Shown in pieces: positions 1-8,368 of a stretch of 64,000 nt of DNA; positions within the stretch are counted from its first letter, which is position 1, and each line of letters begins with the position of its first letter. The stretch lies in the NCBI GenBank assembly GCA_022008415.1, contig JAIRBC010000016.1, positions 56,088 through 120,087 on the forward strand, written 5' to 3'. Below the pieces are notes generated by a model. It worked only from the letters and a program-made list of their open reading frames with translations. It had not been told where the DNA came from and searched no databases. The position numbers and the translations under genes were made by a program. The DNA is from Cerina litoralis (GTDB taxonomy: Bacteria > Bacteroidota > Bacteroidia > Flavobacteriales > Flavobacteriaceae).

Positions 1-148
1 AAATAAACGCCTGGGATAGAGGGCCATCGGACCAAGTGGCATCACTGGATACCTTATCAAGTGGTACCGTATTTAGTATGTCCTTATCACATGACACCAA
101 AATAGTAGTAATCGATATCATGAATATGTAAATATATCTTTTTCTCAT
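1..148 (-). CDS. SusD-like outer-membrane lipoprotein, N-terminal fragment (runs off window start)
   Basis: Reading leftward from the ATG at 146-148, the visible 49 codons begin MRKRYIYIFMISITTILVSC, a lipoprotein signal peptide with an LVSC lipobox. The next residues, DKDILNTVPLDKVSSDATW, are typical of the mature N terminus of SusD/RagB proteins. The gene lies 9 bases downstream of the SusC gene stop on the same strand, the usual SusC-SusD order. SusD proteins cap the SusC channel at the cell surface and bind the substrate. The C-terminal part is outside the window, so its substrate group cannot be judged. Confidence 0.88.
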   Translation of the reverse strand, partial: MRKRYIYIFMISITTILVSCDKDILNTVPLDKVSSDATWSDGPLSQAFI

Positions 149-157
149 GACGCTTTT

Positions 158-3100
158 TTAAAATGTTAAACTAAATCCAGTATTAATTACCCTAGCTTGC
201 GGATAGTATTGCCCGCTCTGGCTCGTAGTCTCCGGATCAAAAATTTTGTATTTGTCCCAGGTTATCAGGTTTCCACCGCTTACGTACACCTTAAAACCTT
301 CTACACCAAGAGGTTCTATAAGTTTGCTTGGAAAATTATATGCCAATTGCAGGTTTTTTAGGCGGATATAGTTCTTGCTGTATAAATAATAGGTATTGTT
401 GCCGTAATTCCCTCCTGAATAATAGGTGTCTCCCCTACTCGCCAAGCGCGGGTCTACGCTGCTTGGATTATCTATAGACCAACGGTGGTCATAAGAATAT
501 TTTAAATAGTTTCCTATGTCCCCGGACTCTGTTTGAAACCTCATTGAAGCACCCGATGCACCTTGAAAAAGAATGCTTAGGTCAAATCCCTTATAACTGG
601 CATGTCCCGTAATCCCATAATTAAATTTTGGGACAATGCTCTCGTCCAATCTAGTTTGGTCGTCACCATTAATGATCCCATCTCCGTTAATATCCTTGAA
701 TTTCATGTCACCAGGTTTTAACTGTGGCGTTACTTCGGAATAATCCAGTGTGTTGGCCGCAATATCCTGTTCATCCCTAAAAGCACCATCGGATTCATAT
801 ACAAGATAAGCATTTATGGGCTTTCCCTCTTGTCGCTGATAAGCGGGAGCTCCTGGAATTTCATCCATAAATACGACTTCGTTATTAGCGTACCCGCCAT
901 TGATCCCAAAATCGTATTTAAAGTCCGAATCTTGCCCCCCATAATAGTTGACGGCAAATTCAAAACCTTGGTTATCCACTTTCCCATCATTAACCGGAGG
1001 TAATAAATCGCTAATTCCGGATGAAGCGGGAGTAGAACCTGTCTTTTGAATTAATATATTATCCCTTTTATTGTAGAAATATTCCAATGTTAAATTGACA
1101 GCTCCATCCAAGATAATGGCATCTATTCCAACGTTGAAGTTGTTGGCTTTTTCCCAAGTAAAACTTGGGTTGGCGAGTACCGTTTCCTGCAAGGTTGTCT
1201 CTACTACGGAGTTTATTGGATATTCCCCAAATCCGTAAGTAGGTAGATAGGCATATTCCTGTAATTGTCCGTTATAAAAAACCTGATCGTTACCCATTTG
1301 TCCATAGGACGCACGTAACTTTAAATAATCTACAAAGTCCACGTTGAAGAAGTCTTCGTTGGATACGTTCCACCCAACTAGGATACCTGGAAAGAAGCCA
1401 AAGCGATCGGACTCTGGAAATATATATGAACCATCATATCTCCAAATAAATTCGGCGAGATATTTTTCCTTAAAATTGTATTGAAATCTACCGTAATATC
1501 CCAATCGGGCACGCTTATATCCGCTACCCCCCGTGTTCTGTTGAAGCGAGCCGCCCGCAAATAATTGATCGACTGCCGGTGAAATAAAGTTTCTTCTAAA
1601 AGCAAAAAATCCTTCTCCTTTAAAAACTTCTTGGGTTACACCTGCCAAAACATTTAACGTATGGTTTTCTCCAAATCTTGTGTCGTAATTTAAAAGAGCT
1701 GTAATATTGGTATTCAACACCGATGCGGAGGATTGGGTCAATCTAGGGTCTGTAAAATTGGAACGGATAGAGCCTTCTAAGATAGGTTCTCCAGTATCTA
1801 TATAGTGGTCTTTATCCAAGTAATATAGTTTCCAAGGTGTTTCCCATGTTTTGGTTCTCCCATTTGTTGCATCAATACCTGTTAGCAATGTCAGTTTTAA
1901 ACCTTCCACCCAGGGATTGGTAATATCTACAGATCCTGTAAATTGGGTATAATCGGCAATCCTACTATCGTATCCTGTGGCATTGGTAGTGATAACCACT
2001 GGGTTTTGGCCGTTTTCTATATCGGGACCAGGTTCGCCATTGGGCCATACTGCCGGTTCCGTGGGCCTTCCCCTCATTAGCATTCTAAAAATAGAGCCCG
2101 CAGATTGGGTTGGGAAGTTACGGTCTTCCCTTTTAACCATAATACCCAAATTAGCAGTAATATAGTCGTTCACCTTGGCGGTTGTATTAAGACGAAAATC
2201 ATATTGTTTATAATAGGTAGCAGAATTCTTATAGTACGCGTCCTGATTGAGATATCCTAGGGAAGAGTAATATTTTACATCTTCGCTTCCTCCGCTAATT
2301 GATAGGTTTTGCTTGCTTTGGGTTGACCATGTTTTGAAAGTATCATCAAACCAATCCGTATCCGGGTAAAGCCAAGTATCCGAGCCATCTCCGTATTTTT
2401 GTATGGCTTCGGGACTATAATTGGCATTCAAGGTGCCTATTCCATCTGTTGGGGAATCATAAACCCCAGTGGATTTTATACTACTGGATGCCGCTTGCCA
2501 TTCATTTACAGGGATGTTGTTGTAAATTGGAATCTCGTTCATAATGTTGGCGTACTCCACCGCATTGGACATTTCCGGAATACGGGTAGGTTGGCTAAAT
2601 CCAAAATTAGATTCAAAAGTAATACTCGGCTTACCCGTTTTCCCTTGTTTTGTAGTAACAATAATAGCCCCGTTGGCCGCCCTGGCACCATATATTGCAG
2701 CAGATGCGTCCTTTAAGACCGAAATATTTTCAATATCCGAAGAGTTCAGTCGACCGATACCACCTTCACGGTCTGGAATACCATCGATAACGATTAACGG
2801 GCTGTTGTTGCCCAATGTATTAGATCCCCTTATACTTATATTGGCCTCATCCTCTCCTGGTTCACCGCTGGTTTGTATCACCACGAGACCCGGCAATCGA
2901 CCAGCCAAGGAATTTGAAACACTAATGTTCGGGGATTCTTCCAACACCGCACCTTTAACAGCGCTTACGGCACCAGTAACGGTTGCCTTCTTTTGGGTAC
3001 CATAGCCTACAACCACAACTTCGTCCAAGCTAGCAACATCTTCCATTAGGGATACGTTGATAACGGACTTGCCGCTTGTTGAAAGTTCTGAAGTCTTAAA

Positions 3101-3379
3101 TCCAATATAACTGAATCGAAGACTAGTGTTGGCACTTTTTAAAGTTATGGAATAATTTCCGTCAAAATCTGACACTACCCCGTTAGTAGGGTCGTTGACG
3201 TCAACAATAGAGACCCCTGGGAGGGGCAATCCATCCGATACCGAAGTTACATTACCGGTAACCTTTGTTTCTTGAGCCTGAGCAATTGAAGTAATAACAC
3301 CTCCAAGCAGGAAAAGAACAAGTAGGAAGATATGCTTAAATGGCACACCCACCCCTAAGCAGTCTAGTGGCTTTTTCAT
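158..3379 (-). CDS. SusC-like TonB-dependent outer-membrane receptor
   Basis: This 1073-residue protein has a signal peptide (about residues 15-35, ending SIAQAQ), a carboxypeptidase-regulatory-like domain (GNVTSVSDGLPLPGVSIVD, about 42-115), the SusC box DEVVVVGYGTQKKATVTGAV, a plug domain (SIRGSNTLGNNSPLIVIDG) and a long beta-barrel ending GFSLTF. Length and order match SusC/RagA receptors, which use TonB energy to import oligomers bound by the partner SusD that follows it. The start is ATG at 3377-3379. The AT-rich 200 bases upstream hold the promoter, but I could not fix its boxes. No degradative enzyme adjoins the pair inside the window except the distant GH43-like gene at 5038-6033, so the substrate is unknown. 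Confidence 0.95.
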   Translation of the reverse strand: MKKPLDCLGVGVPFKHIFLLVLFLLGGVITSIAQAQETKVTGNVTSVSDGLPLPGVSIVDVNDPTNGVVSDFDGNYSITLKSANTSLRFSYIGFKTSELSTSGKSVINVSLMEDVASLDEVVVVGYGTQKKATVTGAVSAVKGAVLEESPNISVSNSLAGRLPGLVVIQTSGEPGEDEANISIRGSNTLGNNSPLIVIDGIPDREGGIGRLNSSDIENISVLKDASAAIYGARAANGAIIVTTKQGKTGKPSITFESNFGFSQPTRIPEMSNAVEYANIMNEIPIYNNIPVNEWQAASSSIKSTGVYDSPTDGIGTLNANYSPEAIQKYGDGSDTWLYPDTDWFDDTFKTWSTQSKQNLSISGGSEDVKYYSSLGYLNQDAYYKNSATYYKQYDFRLNTTAKVNDYITANLGIMVKREDRNFPTQSAGSIFRMLMRGRPTEPAVWPNGEPGPDIENGQNPVVITTNATGYDSRIADYTQFTGSVDITNPWVEGLKLTLLTGIDATNGRTKTWETPWKLYYLDKDHYIDTGEPILEGSIRSNFTDPRLTQSSASVLNTNITALLNYDTRFGENHTLNVLAGVTQEVFKGEGFFAFRRNFISPAVDQLFAGGSLQQNTGGSGYKRARLGYYGRFQYNFKEKYLAEFIWRYDGSYIFPESDRFGFFPGILVGWNVSNEDFFNVDFVDYLKLRASYGQMGNDQVFYNGQLQEYAYLPTYGFGEYPINSVVETTLQETVLANPSFTWEKANNFNVGIDAIILDGAVNLTLEYFYNKRDNILIQKTGSTPASSGISDLLPPVNDGKVDNQGFEFAVNYYGGQDSDFKYDFGINGGYANNEVVFMDEIPGAPAYQRQEGKPINAYLVYESDGAFRDEQDIAANTLDYSEVTPQLKPGDMKFKDINGDGIINGDDQTRLDESIVPKFNYGITGHASYKGFDLSILFQGASGASMRFQTESGDIGNYLKYSYDHRWSIDNPSSVDPRLASRGDTYYSGGNYGNNTYYLYSKNYIRLKNLQLAYNFPSKLIEPLGVEGFKVYVSGGNLITWDKYKIFDPETTSQSGQYYPQARVINTGFSLTF

Positions 3380-3689
3380 GAATTTGAGTTAGAGTTAAAG
3401 TTTTAGTTCTAACGAATTTAAGTCAAGAATTTCTAATTAACAAAGAATTAACAGTATAATTTACCGTTAATATATGGCATTACGTCTTTTCCAAGTAGGT
3501 AAATACCACATATGTAATTAAAAATCAATCATTTAGTGAATAAAGTAATTAAAGCTATAATTCATTAACTTATAAACCCATACAAAAAGTGATCTTCTCC
3601 ACGCTACCACAACGTCTCGCTCGTGACGTTCAGGGTATACAGGCCTGAACAAAAGGAATAAGCGATGAAGAAATAATATAGAAATGAAC

Positions 3690-3868
3690 AAAAATTACAA
3701 TAGTGCCATAAATTATGCCAGATGATGAAACAATATTAAAAATGGACAACGAAGGAATATATTTGGGCATGCCTGTATTTAGCAGGGGCGCTGTGATACA
3801 ACTATGAAAGCAATAATCAACCTTATAGGGCGGTGTGGGCACGAGCGTGACGCTCGCGCTAGCAAGGG
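3690..3868 (+). repeat. Degenerate intergenic repeat, copy C (partial)
   Basis: This stretch aligns with the second half of copies A (4751-5012) and B (8060-8327). It shares an AAAAATGGACAACGAA-like segment, a TATnTGGGCATG segment also found in copy B, and a terminal GC-rich box, GCACGAGCGTGACGCTCGC, at about 3839-3857. It is the most decayed of the three. It accounts for most of the gene-free region 3380-4006; a short minus-strand reading frame here (3630-3878) has no protein-like features, and I treat it as noise. Confidence 0.5.
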
Positions 3869-4006
3869 TTCCGAACATTGCCCATCGGAAGAAGGATTGC
3901 GTCCTTTAGCCTACAGGGTATTTTCTATAATAGTTTAGGTCAACCGATACGAGCAACCTAAAAATTTCGATACCACGCGATGCAATCGCGCGGGACCGGG
4001 GCTTCC

Positions 4007-4065
4007 GTTCAACCGGAGTTTTCATTGTTCGTGCTACGCACGCAACGAAAACTTAGTTGTTGGGT
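4007..4065 (-). other. attC-like integron recombination site (59 bp)
   Basis: Read on the minus strand, the site begins with ACCCAAC (4059-4065), which fits the RYYYAAC R'' box, and ends with GTTGAAC (4007-4013), which fits the GTTRRRY R' box. Between them is an imperfect hairpin with arms at 4018-4034 and 4038-4052 around a TAC loop. One arm carries two extra unpaired bases, as extrahelical bases do in attC sites. Size (59 bp) and polarity fit a cassette whose genes (parD, parE) lie just upstream on the minus strand. No integron integrase is visible, so this would be an integrase-less attC (CALIN-type) site. Confidence 0.6.
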
Positions 4066-4075
4066 GTAATTTTTA

Positions 4076-4375
4076 TTATTCGATAATTCTTTTTTTCAAG
4101 TCCATTCGCTCGTGTAAAATTCTGACTACTTCAATTCTTTCACCCGAAATAGCTTTGTAAAATATGATATGTTTTCCAGATTTTAATCCAAGTAAATTAT
4201 TACTAATTCCGTCATATTCTTTTCCAACCTCAGGATTTTGTCCAATTCCGTTACAAGTCAACTTTATTGTCGTATAATATTTGTCCGCTTGTTTTGCTGA
4301 CCACTTTTCGAAAGTATAATCCCAAATGTCATTCAAGTCATCAATGGCTTTTTGTCTTAATATTACTTTAGCCAT
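4076..4375 (-). CDS. parE: ParE/RelE-family toxin
   Basis: This 99-residue protein has the ParE/RelE fold signature: an N-terminal amphipathic helix pair (LRQKAIDDLNDIWDYTFEKW), the central NPEVGKEYDGISNNLLGLKSGKHIIFYK strand block split across the middle, and a C-terminal VVRILHERMDLKK motif. ParE toxins poison DNA gyrase, while RelE relatives cut mRNA; the ERMD-type tail and the ParD partner favour ParE. The ATG overlaps the last 8 bases of the antitoxin gene, so the two are translationally coupled. The pair lies between an attC-like site (4007-4065) and a matching GTTGGGT box (4691-4697), suggesting it travelled as an integron cassette. Confidence 0.88.
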   Translation of the reverse strand: MAKVILRQKAIDDLNDIWDYTFEKWSAKQADKYYTTIKLTCNGIGQNPEVGKEYDGISNNLLGLKSGKHIIFYKAISGERIEVVRILHERMDLKKRIIE

Positions 4376-4616
4376 TCTTTCTTTTTTCCGCTTTTAGTCT
4401 TTTTAGATTTTCGTCAAAGTCAAAGTCATCCACCAAAGGACTATTCAGACCTTCTTGTATTGCATTTCGCAATGCAATTACTTTACTTTCTTCATTTTCC
4501 AAAAGTCGAAGTCCAGCTCTGATTACTTCACTAACATTTTTGTATCGTCCAGCAGAAACTTGTGTTTGTACGAACTGGTCAAAATAATTTCCAAGCGATA
4601 TTGATGTGTTTTTCAT
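4368..4616 (-). CDS. parD: ParD-family antitoxin
   Basis: This 82-residue protein begins MKNTSISLGNYFDQFVQTQV, followed by SAGRYKNVSEVIRAGLRLLE, the classic ParD/CopG ribbon-helix-helix DNA-binding domain (about residues 3-50). An acidic, flexible C-terminal segment rich in Asp and Glu would wrap the toxin. It precedes parE and overlaps it by 8 bases, the usual antitoxin-first order. ParD normally represses its own promoter, here expected in the AT-rich 4617-4690 stretch. It is complete, with no sign of decay. Confidence 0.9.
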   Translation of the reverse strand: MKNTSISLGNYFDQFVQTQVSAGRYKNVSEVIRAGLRLLENEESKVIALRNAIQEGLNSPLVDDFDFDENLKRLKAEKRKNG

Positions 4617-4690
4617 TCCGTTCTAATTTTAACCAAATATACCAATTTTTGGTAAAAAAATTAAATTTGTGGATTTTTGGATCAAATTAC

Positions 4691-4697
4691 ACCCAAC
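4691..4697 (-). other. GTTRRRY-type box at the upstream edge of the parDE cassette
   Basis: On the minus strand the sequence reads GTTGGGTGTAATTTG. GTTGGGT fits the R' core (GTTRRRY) that would mark the start of a cassette holding parD and parE. The same GTTGGGTGTAATTT occurs in inverted orientation at the other edge (plus strand 4059-4072). A short GTTAT-ATC-ATAAC palindrome sits next to it at 4700-4712, but no second R'' box is evident within 130 bases. The attC site that should precede the cassette therefore appears truncated. Confidence 0.45.
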
Positions 4698-4750
4698 TCG
4701 TTATATCATAACAATTATATTTATATATCAATCTAGGATACGGGATAAAA

Positions 4751-5012
4751 GGTCCAAAATTAAAATCAATGGCAACCTTAATCCTGTAAAAATGTCGATG
4801 ATCTTTTCACCCATAGAAACCAAGGACCCTGCTGGGCAAATCCTCCCTACTTTGTACAGCAAAAATAAAGGGCAAGTGCCACACATAAAAATGCTACAAC
4901 GGAAACGAATTGGGTATGGCAGCATAGAAAACTAACGCCAGCAAAGAATATTATATAGATAACAAACTGGGTGAACAAAACAACAAAAGCAAGTGTGCGA
5001 CGCTAGCAATAG
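4751..5012 (+). repeat. Degenerate intergenic repeat, copy A
   Basis: Core 4751-4933 aligns along its whole length (183 against 184 bases) with copy B at 8060-8243. Both keep GAAACCA, GGGCAAA, TTGTAC, GCCAC, ATAAA, ATGCTAC and a terminal CATAGAAAACT in register. The similarity continues to a GC-rich box at about 4982-5007 (GCAAGTGTGCGACGCTAGC). In one plus-strand frame both copies encode NPVK, ET, D, GQ and PTLY at the same spacing, so this may be the remnant of a once-coding element. I do not recognise the family. Confidence 0.6.
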
Positions 5013-5037
5013 CGTGAAATTATTATTGGGACGCAGG

Positions 5038-6033
5038 TCATTTCAATTTTAACGATTCACCCGTATCTTCAATTTCGGTCAGTATTAACCGTTCTTGTCC
5101 CGAAGGGCTGTTGGGTTGATGAAGTGCCAGCAACAAGGTGTTTTCAAACGTTTTAAAAATCATTCCATGCCCTCCGTTTTGCTCAAAAAGCAATTCATTT
5201 TGCTGAATCCATGGCCCTTTCAATTTTCCCGATTTAGACTCCGCTATTCCAATAGCGTACCCTTTTACTCCAAAACTCGACCAAATCATTATTAATTTAC
5301 CCGATTTCGTGGTATACATAAAACAGCCGTCTGTTACTTTGCCGGTTTCACTGGTAGACCATTTTGCTTCGGAAGCATTGAACATTTTAATTGGTTTGCC
5401 CACCGGTTTTGACAGGTCTAATGCTAATTGAATGTAATCTATAGAGCCATCTACGATCTCTACCCATTCATGGCAGAAAACCATGTAGGGTGTATTATTT
5501 TCAACATACAGTGTTCCGTCCAAAGCCATCCAGTTTTCAGGCGTGTGCGGTTTATTGTCAAAAGCCTTAAATGGCCCCATGGGTGAATCGGCAATAAAAA
5601 TTTGTGTTCCCCTTTTACTAAAAGCTGGCCAGTTTGTTTCCCCTTCCGGTTTTTTCATATTTTTATGGAGCTCAGAAGAAGTTAACGTAACAAACAGATA
5701 ATACTTTCCTTTGTATTCATGCATTTCGGGCGCCCAAACCATATCCCTAGCCCAGAAATTATCGGGTAAAAGAAGTACCGTTTGGGGTTGTTTCCATTCG
5801 TTTAAATCGCGACTGACATAGACTTCAACTCCCTTGGGTTTTTTATCATCCCTTTCACCACCCAAACGATTATCTATTTGAGCATACATGTAATAATTTC
5901 GGGTTACCGTATCCGCAAAAATATAAGGGTCACGAATTCTAATCTCTTCTGTCCGAAGCAATTTGTTCTCAATACCTTGCGCCAAAATAACGCAGGGAAG
6001 GAAAATGTAAGAAAGAGTAGCTATTATTCTCAT
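5038..6033 (-). CDS. GH43-like secreted glycoside hydrolase (arabinanase/xylosidase clan)
   Basis: This 331-residue protein has a signal peptide ending in VILAQG and then a single five-bladed-propeller domain. IRIRDPYIF carries the likely general-base Asp, WAPEMHEYKGKYYLFVT is a blade motif, and MALDGTLYVEN carries the likely pKa-modulating Asp. VTDGCFMYTTKSGKL stands where GH43 enzymes have the acid residue; here it is Asp in a TDG context rather than the usual Glu. GGHGMIF and LALHQPNSPSGQER complete the fold. The family cleaves arabinose- or xylose-containing glycans, but this branch is poorly characterised, so the substrate is open. It stands alone between repeat copy A and an unrelated lipoprotein gene, with no SusC/SusD partner adjoining. 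Confidence 0.8.
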   Translation of the reverse strand: MRIIATLSYIFLPCVILAQGIENKLLRTEEIRIRDPYIFADTVTRNYYMYAQIDNRLGGERDDKKPKGVEVYVSRDLNEWKQPQTVLLLPDNFWARDMVWAPEMHEYKGKYYLFVTLTSSELHKNMKKPEGETNWPAFSKRGTQIFIADSPMGPFKAFDNKPHTPENWMALDGTLYVENNTPYMVFCHEWVEIVDGSIDYIQLALDLSKPVGKPIKMFNASEAKWSTSETGKVTDGCFMYTTKSGKLIMIWSSFGVKGYAIGIAESKSGKLKGPWIQQNELLFEQNGGHGMIFKTFENTLLLALHQPNSPSGQERLILTEIEDTGESLKLK

Positions 6034-6199
6034 CGCATCTATGTGTCATGTCCTAATACGCGGCCCCAAAATATCGTAAGTTTAAAGCGCTGTATTGATC
6101 CATGTAATTAGGTGATCCTTGTCTAAAGATAAATGTAATCCTTTACTTGATCACTAACGCTGCCATTTTTTATGTACGGAACTGGGTTGTAGTCAATTT

Positions 6200-7138
6200 T
6201 TAATTCTTATTTGTAATTTCCTTTCCTATACGCCTATAATTTTCCTTTATGATTCCAGGCATATTTCTCGCTCCAATAGATTCTGGATCATCAAATCCAC
6301 TTGGCCAAAAATAACCCAAGATGGCGATAGTTTTAGGTTCCGATTTTGCTAATTCAAAATAGCTATTGGCTACTCCGTCCATTTCGGTTAATGCTATTCC
6401 TCCAAAATCCCCGTGCAATGAACCGATATAATGGGTATCCATAATAATTACCAATTTTTGTTCAGCATTTGTGAATTTTGATTTAAGTTGATTTAATTCG
6501 TTCAAATATTCAAGATCTAAATTTGGATCTTTAATTAGATAGCGGTCAAAGCCAATCCAATCCACGGAATTTGGCACTTGTAGCTGGTCTACTACGGGAT
6601 AAGCCTCAATTATCATTATTGGAATTGCCGGGAGGGTCGACTTCACATAATCGGTTGCAGATTTCAATTCCGAAAATGATATTCCGTTCCAAGTTGGTTC
6701 TTCTCCAATATAAAATGATTGGATTAAATCTTGATTGCCTTGTAAATTATTCGCGTCAATAAATTCATCCCATCTTGACCGATAATCTATTCGCAAGCCA
6801 TATTCAGCTCCAGAGGGGCTCGAAGTGCCAACCAATTCAAAAAATATCTCCGATAAATGCAAAATACTTTTCACTTGTAAATTGTTCATTTCCGCCATTC
6901 TTGCAACAACGTTATCGGCAGGGTCTACCACTAAAATATCTGCAACATTCGAAAATCCGAATACTTCGTCAATGTAATTCGTTTTGGTTAGATTATCAGT
7001 TGGGTCGTCCCAATTGGTGTCAATCAATGTAAATCCAAAATATTTTATGTGTGAAGCATCGATAGTCTGTTCCGATTGCTTTTCCTCGTTACAGGAGATC
7101 AATAAAATAACAGCAAATATGAAGGTTGCTCTATTCAT
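6200..7138 (-). CDS. Uncharacterised lipoprotein, possibly TIM-barrel glycosidase-like
   Basis: This 312-residue protein has a lipoprotein signal (MNRATFIFAVILLISC). The mature part opens with a YFGFTLIDTNWDD motif, and later segments read SFYIGEEPTWNGIS, IMIIEAYPVV, VDWIGFDRY and LVIIMDTHYIG. The alternation of beta strands and helices, the GEEPTW motif on one strand end and a conserved-looking D-W-I-G-F-D-R-Y are what a (beta/alpha)8 glycosidase-like fold would show, but I recognise no named family. It is complete and monocistronic. It sits between a GH43-like gene and a decayed beta-lactamase-family gene. Confidence 0.6.
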   Translation of the reverse strand: MNRATFIFAVILLISCNEEKQSEQTIDASHIKYFGFTLIDTNWDDPTDNLTKTNYIDEVFGFSNVADILVVDPADNVVARMAEMNNLQVKSILHLSEIFFELVGTSSPSGAEYGLRIDYRSRWDEFIDANNLQGNQDLIQSFYIGEEPTWNGISFSELKSATDYVKSTLPAIPIMIIEAYPVVDQLQVPNSVDWIGFDRYLIKDPNLDLEYLNELNQLKSKFTNAEQKLVIIMDTHYIGSLHGDFGGIALTEMDGVANSYFELAKSEPKTIAILGYFWPSGFDDPESIGARNMPGIIKENYRRIGKEITNKN

Positions 7139-7191
7139 TTTGTGCGTTTCTCAAAATTGGCTACAACGGTTTTTGTGAGTGGAATGCGCGA

Positions 7192-7807
7192 TTAAAAGTT
7201 GGAAGCTTTCAAATTAGAACGAAGCCAATCCGTTTGCTCAACTTTTTCAATTATCATCGCCAAAATACTGTAACCCACGTTGGAATAGCTAAATTGCTTT
7301 CCCGGTTCAAAAATCTAACGGCGAATGGTAAACTTCACTTAGAAACTTCCCCTCGGGATGGGAACTAAGTCCACTCCGTAATCCAGATTTCCCACTATTC
7401 CCGATGTGCGTGTCAGTAATTGATGAATTGTAATGTTTTGTTTGTCCTTTGGGCACATCCTCGAAAAATTTGGAAATAGAATCGTTTACCGATAATTTAC
7501 CTTCTTCCCGTAATTTTAGAATAGCGGTGGCCGTAAACTGCTTTGTCAATGAACCTATGGTAAATATGGTCTCTTTGGTTACGGGAAGATTTTCGTTTTT
7601 AATTCTCAATCCATCGCCACCAATATAGAGGATATCTCCATTCTGAGCAACCCTTATGCTTGCAGAATGCCCATTTTTATCACATTCGTCAAGGTAAGAT
7701 TGGAGTCTGTTCTCCAAAGGGTTCTCCGTGCCGATTGGGTTGGTTTTGTCTTTACAGGAAACACAAAGAATTAAGGTTATTACTGTTATTGCGATGTATC
7801 TTTTCAT
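7192..7807 (-). pseudogene. Serine beta-lactamase-family hydrolase pseudogene (three frameshifts, 3' truncated)
   Basis: The reading frame from ATG 7807 gives a lipoprotein signal (LILCVSC), then a class C beta-lactamase/penicillin-binding-protein-like domain with the S-x-x-K nucleophile motif GSLTKQFTATAIL, and stops at 7307. Family-typical sequence continues only if frame changes are made. A run of A (minus strand, near 7436-7439) hides NITIHQLLTRTSG, a run near 7349-7352 returns the frame to KFLSEVYHSPLDF, and a run near 7309-7313 hides EPGKQFSYSNVGYSILAMI. The Y-S-N motif is therefore present out of frame. Sequence then ends at a stop at 7192-7194, without the C-terminal half with the HxG motif. 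All three shifts lie in short homopolymers; the missing 3' half shows that this is real decay. Confidence 0.8.
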
Positions 7808-8059
7808 TGTCTGTTAATTCTGTATTGTTCAATGTGTTTGTAAATGAGCAGTGGCGGGTCCCGGTAAGAACCTCTCCAAATAAAAAACTGGCATTGGAAA
7901 ATCTGCTTAATTTTCTAAGTAGGCACCTTACCCAGCTAAAGCATATTTACGGTGTTGCCCGCTGAACTTTTTGCATTCACAACTTTGAGAAAATTAACGC
8001 CAATTTGTTATTTCATTGCATATATGGTAGATTATCCATTTAGAATTAGGTTAGCACCA

Positions 8060-8327
8060 AGTCCGATATCGAAATCATTAACAACTGTAATCCCGTTAAA
8101 CTATTTATGAACTTTCTACCCCAAGAAACCACAGACACCAATGGGCAAAACAACCCGACATTGTACCGCATAAATCAAAGGACCAGCGCCACGTATAAAG
8201 TTGATGCTACGAAAACTATCTGGGCATGTCGCCATAGAAAACTCAGGACAGCTGTAAATTTTTCAAAGATAGATAAATTGGAAAAGTAAATCGGCAAAAG
8301 CACGAGTGCGGGGCTCGCCGTGCGAGG
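8060..8327 (+). repeat. Degenerate intergenic repeat, copy B
   Basis: Core 8060-8243 matches copy A at 4751-4933 nearly base for base in length, and the similarity runs on to a GC-rich box at about 8300-8324 (GCACGAGTGCGGGGCTCGCC). The longest open plus-strand frame here starts at 8107 and encodes NFLPQETTDTNGQNNPTLY; copy A has a matching frame with ET, D, GQ and PTLY in register. Together with 7808-8059, which shows nothing I can name, this fills the gene-free stretch between the pseudogene and the membrane-protein gene. Confidence 0.6.
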
Positions 8328-8368
8328 GCCGACAACACCAAAAATATAGCCCTGTGCAACGGTTGCTA

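Noticed and set aside
2544..3005. 153-codon plus-strand frame inside the first SusC gene
   Set aside because: Antisense shadow of the plug domain; similar shadows appear opposite the plug domains of the other two SusC genes.
3600..8340. Possible insertion sequence around the three repeat copies
   Set aside because: No transposase, terminal inverted repeats or target duplications are visible; I keep only the repeat and attC interpretations.
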